DNA of 64,000 nt from Acholoe squamosa. Its lineage: Eukaryota > Annelida > Polychaeta > Phyllodocida > Polynoidae. A program made the position numbers and the translations under genes. Position 1 is the stretch's first letter, and each line of letters starts with the position of its first letter. Shown here piece after piece: positions 25,350-37,483 of this stretch. The notes beneath the pieces were generated by a model. That model was not told the origin of the DNA. It made no database searches and saw nothing but the letters and a program-made list of their open reading frames with translations. Location: positions 41,164,599-41,228,598 of the forward strand of contig OX439052.1 of NCBI GenBank assembly GCA_949317995.1. The letters run 5' to 3'.

Positions 25350-28300
25350 TTATAAGTAAACAATTTTCTATTGTAAGCAGTCACATTGGTGACCTAGCAC
25401 CAGATTTATAGCACAGTATGTTTTCATGACTGCGACTTTTCACAAAGTGGAAAACCATATCATTTCATATCTATGTTTGTTGACAGAGTGTCTTTTCACA
25501 ACTGTTTTTGCAAGATCACTGATATGGAACACAATTATACATAGTATGACAACATGCAAACAAGAGGAGAGTGAACAAAAAATAAAGCAGCATGAGTAAT
25601 AACTAGTGATATGTCTAACTAGGACAACTACACAGGACAAGATGAGTATGTATGCATTTCATTTACCAGTAGAGCAAATACATAATAAGAGTACAAAGAA
25701 TCAAAGACCTAGAATCCTTAATTTGTTATGCAAGTGTATGATACTGGAACAAAGTCCATAAGTGAACACTAACTATAACTTGGCATGCAGGAAACCATGT
25801 GATAGACTAAAGACACTCAGTTACATGTTTGATGTATGTTATGGTAGAATGTGTCTATAAGGTAAGTAGCATATTTGGTGATGGTGTCCTTGGTGAAATG
25901 AAGACCATATTTCATTGTGCCTGCATATCTACTACCATATCGGCCATTGACACCATTTATAGCTCTTATACCTTCATTCACAATTGGCATGGCATCATTG
26001 ATAACCCTCTGCCTGTCCCAGAAAGGTGCCCCATGTGTGTTTTAGGTGGCCATACTCAGCCCTACTAACTCGCAGATGACCACACTTTTCGCTTTAACCA
26101 GCAGTTCAAGATGGGCTTGTTGGTATTGGGTAAGCAGATGATTCACAATTTGGTACTCTGTATCAAGGTTGGGGGTGCAGTTCCTGTGTGAAATGAGTGT
26201 AGTGAGAGATTGAGCATACCCCTTGAATAACATGGTAGCAAAATTGACTAAAAAGCGGTCTGAACCCACACATGGATAATGAGCAAAAACTGGTAGTGCA
26301 TCCCAAGATGCTAACATCTTGAATCTTGTTCAGGGGACCCTAAGGATCAAAAAAATACTTGGTGCGTTGGGATGTGGGGTGGGGGTGCATGGTGGGCCCT
26401 ATCAGCCCCTGGCCTACTACACATTGCAAACGTAGTGCCACCCTTAAATGGTTGAAGCTGCTGACAGAGAAGAGCCTCCCTCCTCATCAGCCATCAATTA
26501 ACTCACACCCTGAGGAGCTCTGAGTTAGTTGGAGCAATTATCGGTCCTTTACCCTTTAAGGACTGATTATGGGTACTATTTTAGGTCGCTATTCCTTCTG
26601 GAGACATCTTCTTGACTAATGTATGCATTTATAAGTAATGCTTTCTTCTATCATGCCAGTATGCAGCTATAGGGATAATTTATGGCAAAAAAGGAAATGA
26701 TTCTCTGCATTTGCTTTCTAAGGAATTCCAAGCGTGCAGCTGGTACCACTTTTTATAATTGTTATCAATGATTATCCCACTAGGTACCAGAGTGAGTGAT
26801 GGCGGCGCCAACCAGAGGTCATGGTAATGTGGAATAGAGGTTGACAAAAGGGGTGGCAATGATGTACCAATGTCCTGCCACTGAGTCCATTGCTGGAGGT
26901 TTAGTGCAGGACCCTTATGAAAAATAGAATTAGACTTTGGGGTATAGCTTGGTGCTAGAAGGGTTAAGAGTCCTTGATAGGAGAATAAGAGTGTGATAGC
27001 ACCTTGAGGCTATGAAGCTGATTGCAACTGGCAATACCGAGTCTGTAGTCATCAAGTGAAGGAATTATCTTTTTGCAAAGCGGCATTTCTGAAAAATTAA
27101 CTACGTGAATATTCTGAAGCCCACAGATTATAAGCACTGCAAATGAGAATTCTAATTGCTAACAGTTAGACTTAATAGGACTGAATTAAAAAGTTAATAA
27201 AGAATAGTGGTCATTGCCTCAGCATTATTGGAGTAATAGTGCTTTCATGACCATGAAGCTAATTGTCCATTTACAGTGTCATAAATTTCCTTTTAATAGT
27301 TACTAAATAAAATAAAGTACATTTTTCAGGCATTCCGAATTGTTTGCCGGAGATACACCAGAAGGAGGGAAGTTGCTTTCTAAAAGTGAAATATAATTCT
27401 TTTCAAGATGGAAATAAAATTAATCAATTTTTCCAACATCATTCCTAGGTCACTTTAAGTGGATAGGACCTAGTGACATGAAATCTGATCTGCTTCCTTT
27501 TATTTTTTGTTCAAAGAAAAAAAAAGACGGTGTTTATATAAAATGTCACTTCTGTCTGTGAAACTTTCCTTTTGTCTATAACAGACAATAGTTGCACACA
27601 TAGATAGCTAAGGATTGTATCTTTAATAAAAATACACAAAGATCAACTCAAATTGGGCTCACTTAGGAATTGAGGGGATAGTCCTCAGTGAGACTATTTC
27701 CATTGAACCTTTGTTAACCTGGTCTGTGGTCTACATACAACATACAACATGCCCTACCCATTTCACATGGTTGGTGTGAAAGAGTAATTGGTTTGTCAGC
27801 TACAGGTGAAGATGATAAATGGCCATAATGTAGATTACCATAGTATACAGGTGGTTAGAAGCTGTCAGTGAGTACGAACCATCCAAGCAAATTGTTGTGA
27901 GTCCTCGTCAACCTGTGTGAAGTGACTCACACATGTCGCTAGATGGAACACGACGTCGTTATAGCACAAGATCACCAGGAATAGCAATTACTATGCCACA
28001 TGAGTCTAACACACAGTGGCGAAAGATGACGGAATGAGTTATCACTCAAAAAGGAGTCACCATTGATGACCAATCATGGCGACAGATGAAGACAGTTTGC
28101 TGGGATCAGTAGTCCATGTGTTCTGCCTACTACTACACATGTGGGCAACATGTAAGGCTGTGTGTCTGTTCTTTTATTCATATTGAACTGCTGTTATACC
28201 TTTTGTATAAGGTGCGTCTTACAGACAGGGGGTTGAGACAATAGAAACATCCCATCACTCCACAGGCACAACATTCCATCTTGTGTTGTGTTATTGGAAA

Positions 28301-28730
28301 ATGATACCAGTCCTATGAGCAAAATAACATTTGCTTATCTGATTTGATATTACTGAGGATTTTCCACATCTTTCTCACCAATTAACAACTGTGCTATAAT
28401 TAAAAGATTCAATAAGATATTTTGATCCTTCTGATAACTACAGGCATACTTTTTCTCTATAATTCATGTCTTTTTGTTATGGACAAAAGAAATATTGTGG
28501 AAATTCCAATGACAGATTTATGGCATATGGCTCATTCTTATGACACGGTTCATTTTCAGCCAGGAGAGAGACATTTAGCAATATTTTTACAAACGAAAAT
28601 CCCTTTTCATGTACATACTGGGGATCATGGGCCAAACATTGGCAAAGTTGGAAATCTTTAATCAAATAATTAATGCTATTGGATCCAGCCAAACCTACCA
28701 TGCACACACAATGTCAGTAAGATGGTAAGA
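25350..28730. other. Gene-free region
   Basis: No recognisable exon, RNA gene or structured repeat. The minus-strand frame 26042-26317 (91 codons, with TEYQIVNHLLTQYQQAHLEL) looks mildly protein-like but matches nothing I know. Confidence 0.4.
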
Positions 28731-28738
28731 TGGCATTG

Positions 28739-29130
28739 TATGTACAAATAGGTGCAGAATTAGCAAGCAACACTGTACAAGAAGCTTATACACCAGTCAT
28801 ACCCATATGTGAAAAAAACCACATTATCACATTGGATATTGGCTGTATGTAAGAAAGCGATAACTAGTATTGATGGTGCAAATATTCCTGTATTAAAGAT
28901 ATCCCCTGTAATAATATAATGGACACTTTGATATCAAACTGAAAATGTTACATTCATTTGTGAACGAATCTTTTGAAAGGGGTGCTTTAAATCATGTACT
29001 AAAAATAGGACATGTGGTGCCTCTGCCAAAGAATGGTTCGTTATATAATGTCTCTAATTGGATGCCAATTACTATGACCAATGTTTTCTCTTAGTTGATA
29101 CAAAAATGTGTACACTCCCAGCTAATGTGG
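28739..29130 (+). pseudogene. LINE reverse-transcriptase fragment
   Basis: The translation gives VQIGAELASN, then after a frameshift SIDGANIPVLKISP, then SFVNESFERGALNHVLK, GHVVPLPKNGS and NWMPITMTNVFS followed by a stop, with IQKCVHSQL just after. This is the ordered start of a non-LTR RT domain: (S.G.DGIP...LK), (N.S...G..P..LK...V.P..K.G) and (NWRPI......K..E). The catalytic FADD block and the 3' half are absent. Two stops and a frameshift show it is inactive. The LINE 3' end at 31592-32101 is on the same strand and could be the other end of one interrupted element. Confidence 0.8.
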
Positions 29131-29299
29131 GTACAGGTCCTGTTCACGTAGTACAATGATATTCAATGTTTAGTGCCATAAATATATGTAGAGTTATTAA
29201 GTACATAAAGATAAATATTTCAATATATAATAGCGGAATTAAAATATCTGATTTCAATCTGATTTCTTTTCTTTGGCAAACTTGTCTGGTTCGTTGACA

Positions 29300-29760
29300 A
29301 AACCTTCCTGAACCCTAACAGTAGCCACTGTTAGTAGTAGCCACGGTTATTTTACAGCACAAACCTTTGGCAACTTTGGTTCCAATACATATTGCTGTAA
29401 ATCTACAGCAGGTGAGTTGCTGTAATTCTACAACACAATCCACAGTAACCATACAGTAATAACCACACCAACCATACAACAAGATCATTCAGCTCTACAG
29501 AAACATATGTTATAAATAAACAGCAACATATGTTATAGAATTACATAAATATGTCTTGTAAAATAACACTAATATTTTCTGTAAATAGACAGCAAGTTTT
29601 GCTGTAAATGAACAGCAGAATATACTGTAAATTTATAGAAACCTTTGCTGGCAACTGAGGTTCCAGCAACTATTGCTGTAACTCTACAGAAGCTAGGGGT
29701 GTAGTATTACAGCAACAGGTTCTGTGAATCTACCAGAACTGTATTGTATAGTATGTATAG
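29300..29760 (+). repeat. TGCTGTAA/TTACAGCA repeat R2, copy 1
   Basis: Many spaced TGCTGTAAATCTACAGCA-like palindromic words. The segment TTTGGCAACTTTGGTTCCAA near the left end recurs as CTGGCAACTGAGGTTCCAGC near the right end, a direct internal duplication. A second copy lies reversed at 46927-47500. Non-coding; possibly a MITE made of short palindromes. Confidence 0.7.
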
Positions 29761-30744
29761 GCACTGCTATATATACTCTACAGTGAGGTGAGTCCATAAT
29801 ACAATCCCCATTATATTTTTTATGTGTGCATTCTGTGCATGCATTGATACTATAAACCATGCATGCCTGATGAAGACAAGAATGTATCCAATACTAGTGA
29901 AGTGTCATCGCTGAGAATGAGAGAAGTAGTAAACCATCTCCCAAACCATTTCATGGTCAGTTAGTTTTAACACTGGACTAACCTAAAGGCAGGTAGGCAT
30001 ATGTTAGCTTCAAGTTCAGAGTCCAGGCACTTGTATGTACAATTTAGACACAGGTGTGGTGTCTTTGGTGTATACTACTGGTTGTTCTTAGTTTCTTCTC
30101 AGATAACCTTATACATTATTTATTGTGTACAATGTTAGATGCCAGGTGCCAAACTGATCAGGGTTTCTCAAAAAAAGGCACCCTAATATACGCTATCTGG
30201 ACAAAGAAGTAAACACTCCTGCCGAAACGTTGAGTATGTGGTGCCAGAGCTCATACCAGTAATACGACTTTGTACATATTGCTTGAAAACTTTACTGTTT
30301 TTTGTACCATTGTATTTATAGCATTTTTCTTAAATCTGATAATTTTTACAATAGGATTATTCTGACATGGACAATAATCTATTGCACACCTTTGCACCAA
30401 CATCTTGTTTATTGATATCACTGACGAAAAAACAACATCTAGGGCTTTCAAGTGAATGTTACTGGTTACTGGAAATTCTTTTCTTATTCGCCTCAGAAGA
30501 TCAGAAATGGACAAAAATCATGAATTGTCCTAATATGGTAGCTATTTTGTAGGGCTCAGAGCCCTACAAAAGTTGATGATGATCCTTTTTCCTGATGTTC
30601 TTGAACTTGTACATTATATCATCAGGTAAATCAAAACGAGGATTTCTGTGCTATGGGTGGTGGGTATAAACCTTTATCTCATGTTTTAGTAGGGAGGCAA
30701 AATCTCAAAAGAGGCTTAGAAATCACCTTATGAGGGACAGAATG

Positions 30745-30825
30745 TTAGGGGGTGGCATCCATGCAAGACTTGAAGTATGGTCCATACTGATCAGCTTTCA
30801 TGTGGATGCCACGCGCACAAATTGT
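30745..30825. repeat. Small hairpin
   Basis: GTGGCATCCATG near 30752 and CATGTGGATGCCAC near 30800 are inverted repeats about 35 bp apart. Part of an unclassified AT-rich stretch. Confidence 0.5.
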
Positions 30826-30947
30826 TTTTCTCTGAAAAAGGGCCCAATAAAGGTAGCCATTACATAAATTCCTTATGTTTTAGACAAAACTTTTAGACAA
30901 AATTATTTTTTAGTATACAATAGTAACACTCTAGAAAATTTTGTCTA

Positions 30948-31100
30948 AATAGTATGTACCGCGACCAAGACGCTATCCCCATACGACCTCTGGATCCCAA
31001 ATATCCGACACCTACCCCACCCTCCACCTGGGACACGATGTCTGCCTACTTTTCCACTTTTACGACTACTCATGTAACAAATCACAGTTACCCCACTTTC
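30948..31100 (+). pseudogene. Possible C-terminal end of a Penelope-like ORF
   Basis: An open frame reads DQDAIPIRPLDPKYPTPTPP, then TWDTMSAYF, and ends in tandem stops immediately before the hammerhead-like motif at 31103. The (E)AI.IR...P followed by W pattern recalls the tail of the GIY-YIG region of Penelope-like elements, which are known to carry hammerhead ribozymes near their ends. Only about 50 codons remain and no GIY-YIG or RT core is visible, so the family call is tentative. Confidence 0.3.
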
Positions 31101-31102
31101 AC

Positions 31103-31126
31103 CTGATGAGGCCTTTAGGCCGAAAC
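31103..31126 (+). ncRNA. Hammerhead-ribozyme-like core motif
   Basis: The sequence is CTGATGA (31103-31109), GGCC, loop TTTA, GGCC, GAAAC (31122-31126). This matches both conserved strands of the hammerhead catalytic core around a perfect 4-bp stem II. Flanking sequence does not form an obvious stem I or III, so cleavage activity is doubtful; it may be a decayed retroelement-borne ribozyme or a chance hairpin. Confidence 0.5.
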
Positions 31127-31591
31127 CATGCAACAGTAGTCTTGTTCACAACTATATAAAAGAACAGTTCAGCTCCTCCACACTAAAAGATGCATTTTGA
31201 CTATAAAATGAACAATACTGTACCAGAACATAACGGGAGCATAGTTCTCCCTCTTCTGTCCATATATATAAACCTATCATAGGTCTGGACAAGGAAGCGA
31301 TTACCAGAATTGATGGTTTCACCATTTTTTTTTTCTATTAGTGCAGTTACACACTCACTTCATCTGACTGTGTCCCCATTTTCAGGGTCTAGGAACATGA
31401 TAGGGGCATTACTCTTTCTCTCCTTTATGTTTTTATACCTGAGATAGGGTAGCCATGAGAGGAACTAACAAGATTCACATAATGATTACCTCTCAGATAA
31501 GCAAAGGGTAACGAGGTTTTCATCAGCTCCCATCCTGAAGTATCAGAAAATAAATTGTAAAGCATATGAGATGAGTCCTGAAGTAAGGTGT

Positions 31592-32101
31592 GGACAGTTG
31601 TGGAATGCCCTATCACCTGAAGTGAGAAACATTGTTGAATATGATGTCTTTAAGGACAAAATGAAGCAAAAAATGCTCGATACTATTGAAAATCTTGACT
31701 GAACCACGCAACATTACAGATATTGTAAAGGAGTAGACTGTGGGTTTAATATCTATAGGGTTTTTAACTATTATTTTTATTAAGAGGGTACCGGGTATAT
31801 GGATGGCTTAAATGTTCATGATTGTATTGATTCCTTCTTTCTATAATGTACTTGTCAAAAGGATGGAATTCTCATGACGAACACTTATCTTTATATGGGG
31901 GGGCCATAACAACAGTTCACTGATGGTCCCTCCATAAACTAGTTAGCCAATGTTATGTAATTTATATAATAGTTGCATACTGATTCGGTTTATGTCTAAA
32001 ATAATATATTGAAATCTGGCAACATAGTATGTACAGATAAAACCAAACTTATGATTGTATAGTTTTGTGGCTAATAAAGTTTAAATGTTTCAAAAAAAAA
32101 A
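31592..32101 (+). pseudogene. LINE 3' end with 3' UTR and poly(A) tail
   Basis: Codons from 31592 to the TGA at 31702 read LWNALSPEVRNIVEYDVFKD and on through a lysine-rich end, the usual C-terminal signature of CR1/Jockey-type ORF2 proteins (LWN.LP..IR....... FK..L). About 370 bp of 3' UTR follow, with AATAAA at 32073-32078 and an A-run at 32091-32101, the mark of reverse-transcribed insertion. The upstream frame from about 31440 is degraded. The tail is joined directly to TIR element T1 copy 2. Confidence 0.8.
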
Positions 32102-32702
32102 TTCAAAAGGTCCTGGGATTTCTACCCGTGCGATCTCAGTGCACATATATCATAAGACCTAGCCAGTCTACCATATATCTAATGCAGTGGTTGCAGGCCA
32201 GTCGGGCACAGCAAGTCCTGAGATCCCATCACTATTCCTTTTCCAGCCATAAGATAACTTAGTGAAATCATTGCATAGTGGTTTCACCTATGTACAAGAG
32301 CACTCACAGGGAACACTCCTGCTCCCAAGAGTGAATGTCTCTGCTGTACATGTAGAGGGGAGGGAGGAAGTTTGCTGAGAGTCCTTTAGGGCTCTTCAGG
32401 CTACTCAGGCATGAAGTGTACTTGAATGCTGTGCGAGGTCAACTGCACCCTATACTCTATGAGTAGCTCATATAGGGGGGGGGGGATGCTTGTGTAATCA
32501 CTCGTGTGAGAAGGAGTGTTTCCACTGCACAGTGTGTTTTACTTGGAATGGTGTAAGAGGGCTGAGGCTACGATCACTGCAATCTTATTGCTGGCTGTGA
32601 AAAGGCAAGACAGTCTAATTTTAAGATCGCTTAATTGGATAAGGCAGAATAATTCCTAAGATCACTGAGGTAGCGATCCCAGAACCTTTTGAATTAACCT
32701 CC
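32100..32702. mobile_element. Non-autonomous TIR element T1, copy 2
   Basis: ATTCAAAAGGTCCTGGGAT at the left and the inverted GATCCCAGAACCTTTTGAAT at the right define the ends. The interior (TAATGCAGTGGTTGCAGGCC, CCTTTTCCAGC, GGGAACACTCC, GTGTAAGAGGGCTGAGGCTA) matches 13918-14702. It is about 180 bp shorter than copy 1. The left end meets the LINE poly(A), so the original left flank is obscured. Confidence 0.8.
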
Positions 32703-32773
32703 TGATGTCCCGGAAGATGCCAATGGAGAATGGCTTTCAAGGGTAAGCAACATTCTCTCGGGCTCCTATAGCA

Positions 32774-33065
32774 TTCTTATTTGCACTAGATTTTCTAGTC
32801 CTGACATGGGACATCTCAGAACCGGGAAATTTGGAAAACAGAACATATTCAGCTTATGATGGAAACAGGACCCACATCATGTCCTGTATAGTCCCGTGTC
32901 CAAGATATCCTTATGTGGTTCGGTTTCAGTAATTTTCTCATGCAGTCCTGTTTCCTAAATGTCCTGTGTTCAAAAACAACAACTTGGGTGGTCCTGTTTC
33001 CAGTTTCAAAAATGTCCTGTGTACTAGAAACTCTGTGCAAATAAGATCCTTATTCGCACAAGATC
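32774..33065. mobile_element. Foldback element T2 with internal TCCTGT motifs
   Basis: Left end TTCTTATTTGCACTAGATTT and right end GTGCAAATAAGAT, then TTATTCGCACAAGATCC, are inverted. Inside, GTCCTGT/ACAGGAC words recur about every 15-35 bp. A related element with the same TATTCGCACAAGAT ends lies at 41216-41774. Confidence 0.65.
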
Positions 33066-33131
33066 CTCATGATGGTATCATCAGCTGGCATTCAGCATAA
33101 GTTTACCATACCTCTTGGTGAGTATATTTCA

Positions 33132-33599
33132 CTAACAACACTTTTGCAAGCTGAGTACTCTCTTTGCTGAGTATGTTATTTTCTGTAGTGCACCTCTAAA
33201 ATGTACACTACAGGAAATAACATGCCCTACCACTTGGAACTTCCCAAACCCAGCGGGTTTCACTGGTTTACAGCTGGATTTTGGATGAGAGTGGGCAACC
33301 ACGCCATTTGACACACACCATTCGCAGAAATGCCGATGGTGCACGCTGTTGACAACATTATGGCCGGTCTCAGAACACTTGCCATTTAGATATGCAGGGC
33401 AAGTGGGGCCAGGGTTTGCCCTCTTTATGTGCTGAGGGAGGTCTGAAACAACTTGAGGCATACCTTTGTGCTTATTGTCATTAGATGCTTGCTTTTGAGA
33501 TGAAGAGGATTTAGACCTTGAAGTAGTCATTGACCTTGAGCTTGACCTTACATGACTGAGCTCAGATTGAATCCTATGAATTTTGTAAGTGGCATACAC
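33132..33599 (-). CDS. Zinc-finger protein fragment, DIRS/Ngaro or Crypton-like
   Basis: This 155-codon frame has a Ser/Arg-rich N-terminal part and a Cys/His cluster near residues 72-110. The cluster opens CPAYLNGKCSE, continues with a GH and paired histidines, then HRHFCEWCVSNG, and ends HSHPKSSC. The spacing C..(Y/F)N.G.C ... H ... H.C..C ... HP...C is one I associate with putative gag/ORF1 proteins of DIRS-like and related tyrosine-recombinase elements in invertebrates. No recombinase or RT is found beside it, so it is a fragment, or an exon of a host gene of that type. The codons after the cluster are less convincing. Confidence 0.45.
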   Translation of the reverse strand: MYATYKIHRIQSELSHVRSSSRSMTTSRSKSSSSQKQASNDNKHKGMPQVVSDLPQHIKRANPGPTCPAYLNGKCSETGHNVVNSVHHRHFCEWCVSNGVVAHSHPKSSCKPVKPAGFGKFQVVGHVISCSVHFRGALQKITYSAKRVLSLQKCC

Positions 33600-34194
33600 A
33601 AATAAAGGTCACTTATCTCTCACAGTATTTCTATTTCCCATGGTATACAGATATCTATTGAGAAAATATTGTGAAAACGTGTGACCCTTTCCACCCTTTA
33701 ACTCAGTTAATATAAGTTAGACACAAGTAAAAACTGTGCAAGCAAAGGTCTCTCTAATACCAACCCAACCGAAAGGCTAAGAAGAAGATTCATACAGTTC
33801 TTATACAAAAAAGAGCATGTAAAATGACCAAATTTGATATCAAAACGTTTCAAAGGTATGAGCCATGAGAAAGACAGCCTCAAACTACTTCTTATTCATA
33901 CAATATGCCATGTAAAAATCTAGTGAATACAAACTTCCCGACAGAAAACCAGACAAAAAGCAAATCAAGTTTACAGTTTTTATTATGACTTCTTGATACA
34001 GTGATGGAATAGGGTTATGAGAGAGTGGTCACTTATCATCATCAGGGGAATGCAAGGAAGGAGAAAACTGACGCAGTCAGCAAGTACACAAGGGCACCAG
34101 GTGGGTACCCAATGGGATTCCTTGGCAAGCCTGATGTAGGTACAAGCTTGTTCAGCCAAAACGAGCCCACATTTGCCCCATCTGACAGCCAATG

Positions 34195-34390
34195 CAGTCC
34201 CTTTCACCAACTCACCAGTCCTGAATTACTCTCTTAATCCTGAAGATCCACATGCTACATCAATAATTCCCAGCTAAATTAGTCACTGAGGATGAACTAT
34301 TCATCAGGAGTCCCATATAGCCAGTAGAGCATTTATATAACGCTTGGCTTCACCTGAAGGGTTAGCCTATTGTTATGTCATACTAGTAAT
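34195..34390 (-). promoter_or_regulatory. Orphan copy of the GPCR upstream block
   Basis: ACTCACCAGTCCTGAATT, then a GATCCACATG-like word, and at 34355-34375 CCTGAAGGGTTAGCC match the sequence 290-450 bp upstream of receptor 3 (62838-62990) and partly of receptor 2. A further shared piece, ATATCAACAGGTGTGCTCT, lies at about 35724. No receptor coding exon follows, so this may be the remnant of a lost fourth paralogue. Confidence 0.45.
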
Positions 34391-36520
34391 TATGCATGAT
34401 CAAGTTGTCATATGAGAAATATCATATGACTAGTGGTATATAGTGTAAATCCAACAAGCTCTTATAAATAGTGTTATTTCCAGTTATCACTGGTTTATTC
34501 AGCTTTAGGCAACATGTAAGAAATATCAATCACACAGTTGTTAATATGCAGGTAATTTCCACATGCAGTAAATATACAATAGTTTATAAAGTATAATGTT
34601 CTGTTCCACTCCACCTGTGAGGTAATAATAATACAATGTCCAGCATAGTTCTAGGTGGGTTCCCACACCTAGCTCCTGACCTGCTGCTTAGAGGAATAAT
34701 GTAATAATGAATAACTTTACCCTCTGGTGGATGTCTTGAGGAAGATACCCTCTGGCCACTAATGATGGAATCCTATGCCTGTCTAGCATAGTTTCACCAT
34801 AGTGCAGTGGTATAGCAGGTAGCAGGAGATGACTGGAGATGTTACCTCTGGAGCGGTTCTGGAGATTCTGCTTTCTAGGAGGTGCAGCCAGGCTATTTGA
34901 ACCAAATCTTGGCATTGCACCTCAGACTGACTGGGGCCAGTGGCATCTGCCTAACTCTGCAATTGTTTGAGGGGGGTCTTTCATGTGTCACAGGGTGCAC
35001 AAAGGACCCCCATGGACGCCGCTGTGTCCCCCATTGTCCTGGTCGGTTCTGCAACTTCAAACCCTCATATCTCGGAAGTTTACGCCGTTACAACTGCCAT
35101 TTTGGGCATGCGCAGAGTTGAATATGCCAAGTTACTAATGCCTGCTTGCCATGTGCGTAACTTGGGCTGGTTTGTCTGTAGTGCATTCAGAGGTTGAATC
35201 AGTCTCCATGACGTAACTTCCTTAATAATAGGAGTTCTGCCTTGATCGTAGGCTCATTTTGACCGTCTAATTATGGGCTTTCCATAAATGCTTTGATATT
35301 TGACCTAGGTTGCTCAGGAGCGACGCTAGAGCGACCAGAAGGTTATGGCATCGTGCTTATGTAACCTATTGTTCAGTGTTAGGGTGCTCAGACACTCATG
35401 ACGGCGTCAGCAGTGCCCAGGCACCCGTGACGGCCGGTTGCATTCACTTACAAGTTATTATATTGTGCATTGAACCATGAGGTCGCACACTGAGACCCTT
35501 CAAAACATTATATTGTGCAGTGGACCATTAGGTCGGACCCTTTGATGTTGTAACCTATGTATCCTTCCCCTAGCTGGTGTGCAGTGGGGCATGAACGCTC
35601 ACATAGAAGTACAATGTATTAATTCCTTACATATTCTTTGATTAATACAGTAATATGTTACAATTTATGGAATAATAAAATGGTATATGATAGTTACATG
35701 AAGCCTTGTAGAGTGCTGGTCATATCAACAGGTGTGCTCTATGTTCAATGTACAGATAGTGAGAGACGCCATCACTCACCTACCCATGGCCCCCACCCAC
35801 TGGGTCTCTGCTTGAATGGCCATCTTGTCAGATACATCCAAGTGTGTGATTAATCCGCAGCCATGTATTAGCCAGATTGTGGCTTTTGAAGAAGGCTAGA
35901 AGCCAACCCTTTTGCTTTAAAGGTTCTTTATTCTTTATTTTAGTATATATTGGATGAATAAGATTAAAACAATACAATTCTTTCCCTATTCAAAAATGCG
36001 AATCAATTTTAGTTCAATTCCAGAAGCGACCTTGGCATAAGGGATTCCAAGATTGGAGGTGCACATAGGCTTTAATCACTCACCCTTGCTAAAGACTTGG
36101 TATGACAAAAAAAATCCATACCTCAAAGAGATTAATAATTAAATATTGCCCCATTTATCATGAAATAATACTATTGTAGCCTCCCCGTAGATGCACAATA
36201 CAGCATGTATAGTTAGCACACTTTATTTCCTGTCACACCATGTCCACACCATCAAATCTTTTTGACAAACCTAATGCACATATTTGTGAAGGAAGAAACT
36301 TGGCTGATGTCGTCAAGTCAACTCCCTCACAGCACTTGGGCAGCTTTATAGAACTCTCAGGAGTCCTTTTCTCAACATGGAACAACTACATTAATCACTA
36401 TGTTTGAAAACAATCCTGATTGTAGTGGGTGGTGATAGGCCTTCGGCTGCTGAATTTCAGAATACGATTTGGCACTCAGACAGCAACCTGTTTCCGCTGA
36501 CCACTCTACGCTATCAACCT
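34391..36520. other. Gene-free region
   Basis: Two overlapping plus-strand frames at 34882-35197 lack recognisable domains. Apart from the upstream-block fragment near 35724 and the phrase GAAGAAGGCTAGAAGCC (35888-35904), reminiscent of a worn hammerhead-like stem, nothing is supportable. Confidence 0.4.
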
Positions 36521-36527
36521 TTCGTTG

Positions 36528-36774
36528 CTAGGGTAAGTTGTCCCTGACTCGACCACAGGGCATGTTGGTACCATATGTCGACTACCCCAGATCAATTTCT
36601 CTCATGTATCATAGGAAAACCAATTGACTGTATCTCATTAACAACAATAGATAAACCTTGCCCCTGCCCAAAGCAGTACTCATAGATGGTGAAAATAACT
36701 TATGGTGGATGGGTGCTCGACTTAAGGTATGCCAACAAGTCTAGTAGTCGAGTCAGGGGTGACTTACCCTATAG
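36528..36774. mobile_element. 247-bp foldback MITE
   Basis: Ends are inverted over about 60 bp: left CTAGGGTAAGTTGTCCCTGA then CTCGACCAC; right arm in reverse CTATAGGGTAAGTCACCCCT then GACTCGACTAC. Shared inner words are TTGTTGGCATAC-like and GTCGA. The centre is AT-rich and non-coding. Confidence 0.8.
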
Positions 36775-37483
36775 GGCTTAATCGGGAGGTCCAGTATACA
36801 CATCAATGAAAGTTCAGATCTCAAAGGCTCTTACAATGGCTGTGTAGATTCCATATTGTTCGATTGCATGAAGTGCCAGGAACAAGATCATAACTACAAG
36901 TATGTTGATGTACGCAGTATCTTTAACCCTCTTTCTCTGTGTATGTTGTTCATATAATATATTGTATTGGAGCATCCTGTCTGTTTGTCTACTCAAAGCA
37001 TGACAGTATATCAATCACTGCCTCGAAGAAGAGGGATAGAAGAGCTGTGGAGCACTATTTAAATTTGCATACAAGCTGTGGAGCACTATTTCAATTTGCG
37101 TATTATTAAGACACCAATGTTGTATGAATAACATATTTTTCACCAATGCAAAATAATCATATTTGATGCCATAGAAAATTATAAACTTTTCTGCCAAGTT
37201 GATGTGACAGTTTCAGCACCAGATTTGAATGAGTGAAAGTCCTCTTAGACCATTGAGCACCCTCATTGTTTCCATGATCCGTGCGGGTGGTTTTTGTCAA
37301 AGCACTTGCTTGTTGTAGAGTCCTGAGGCCACATGAGCATTCCTTGACCATCAGGGGTGACGGAAGCTACATGACTCAGAGGGTGGGCTGACATGGGCCA
37401 AGTAGGGTGCGTCAACAATTTTCATCACAGCAAGTGAAAGACTTTAATATTTTTAGAGGGTTTAGTGGCATGCCCCCCCCAAG

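Noticed and set aside
30221-30240. GCCGAAACGTTG as a second hammerhead 3' strand
   Set aside because: The upstream strand (CTGATGA and a pairing stem) is missing, so only a fragment resemblance remains.
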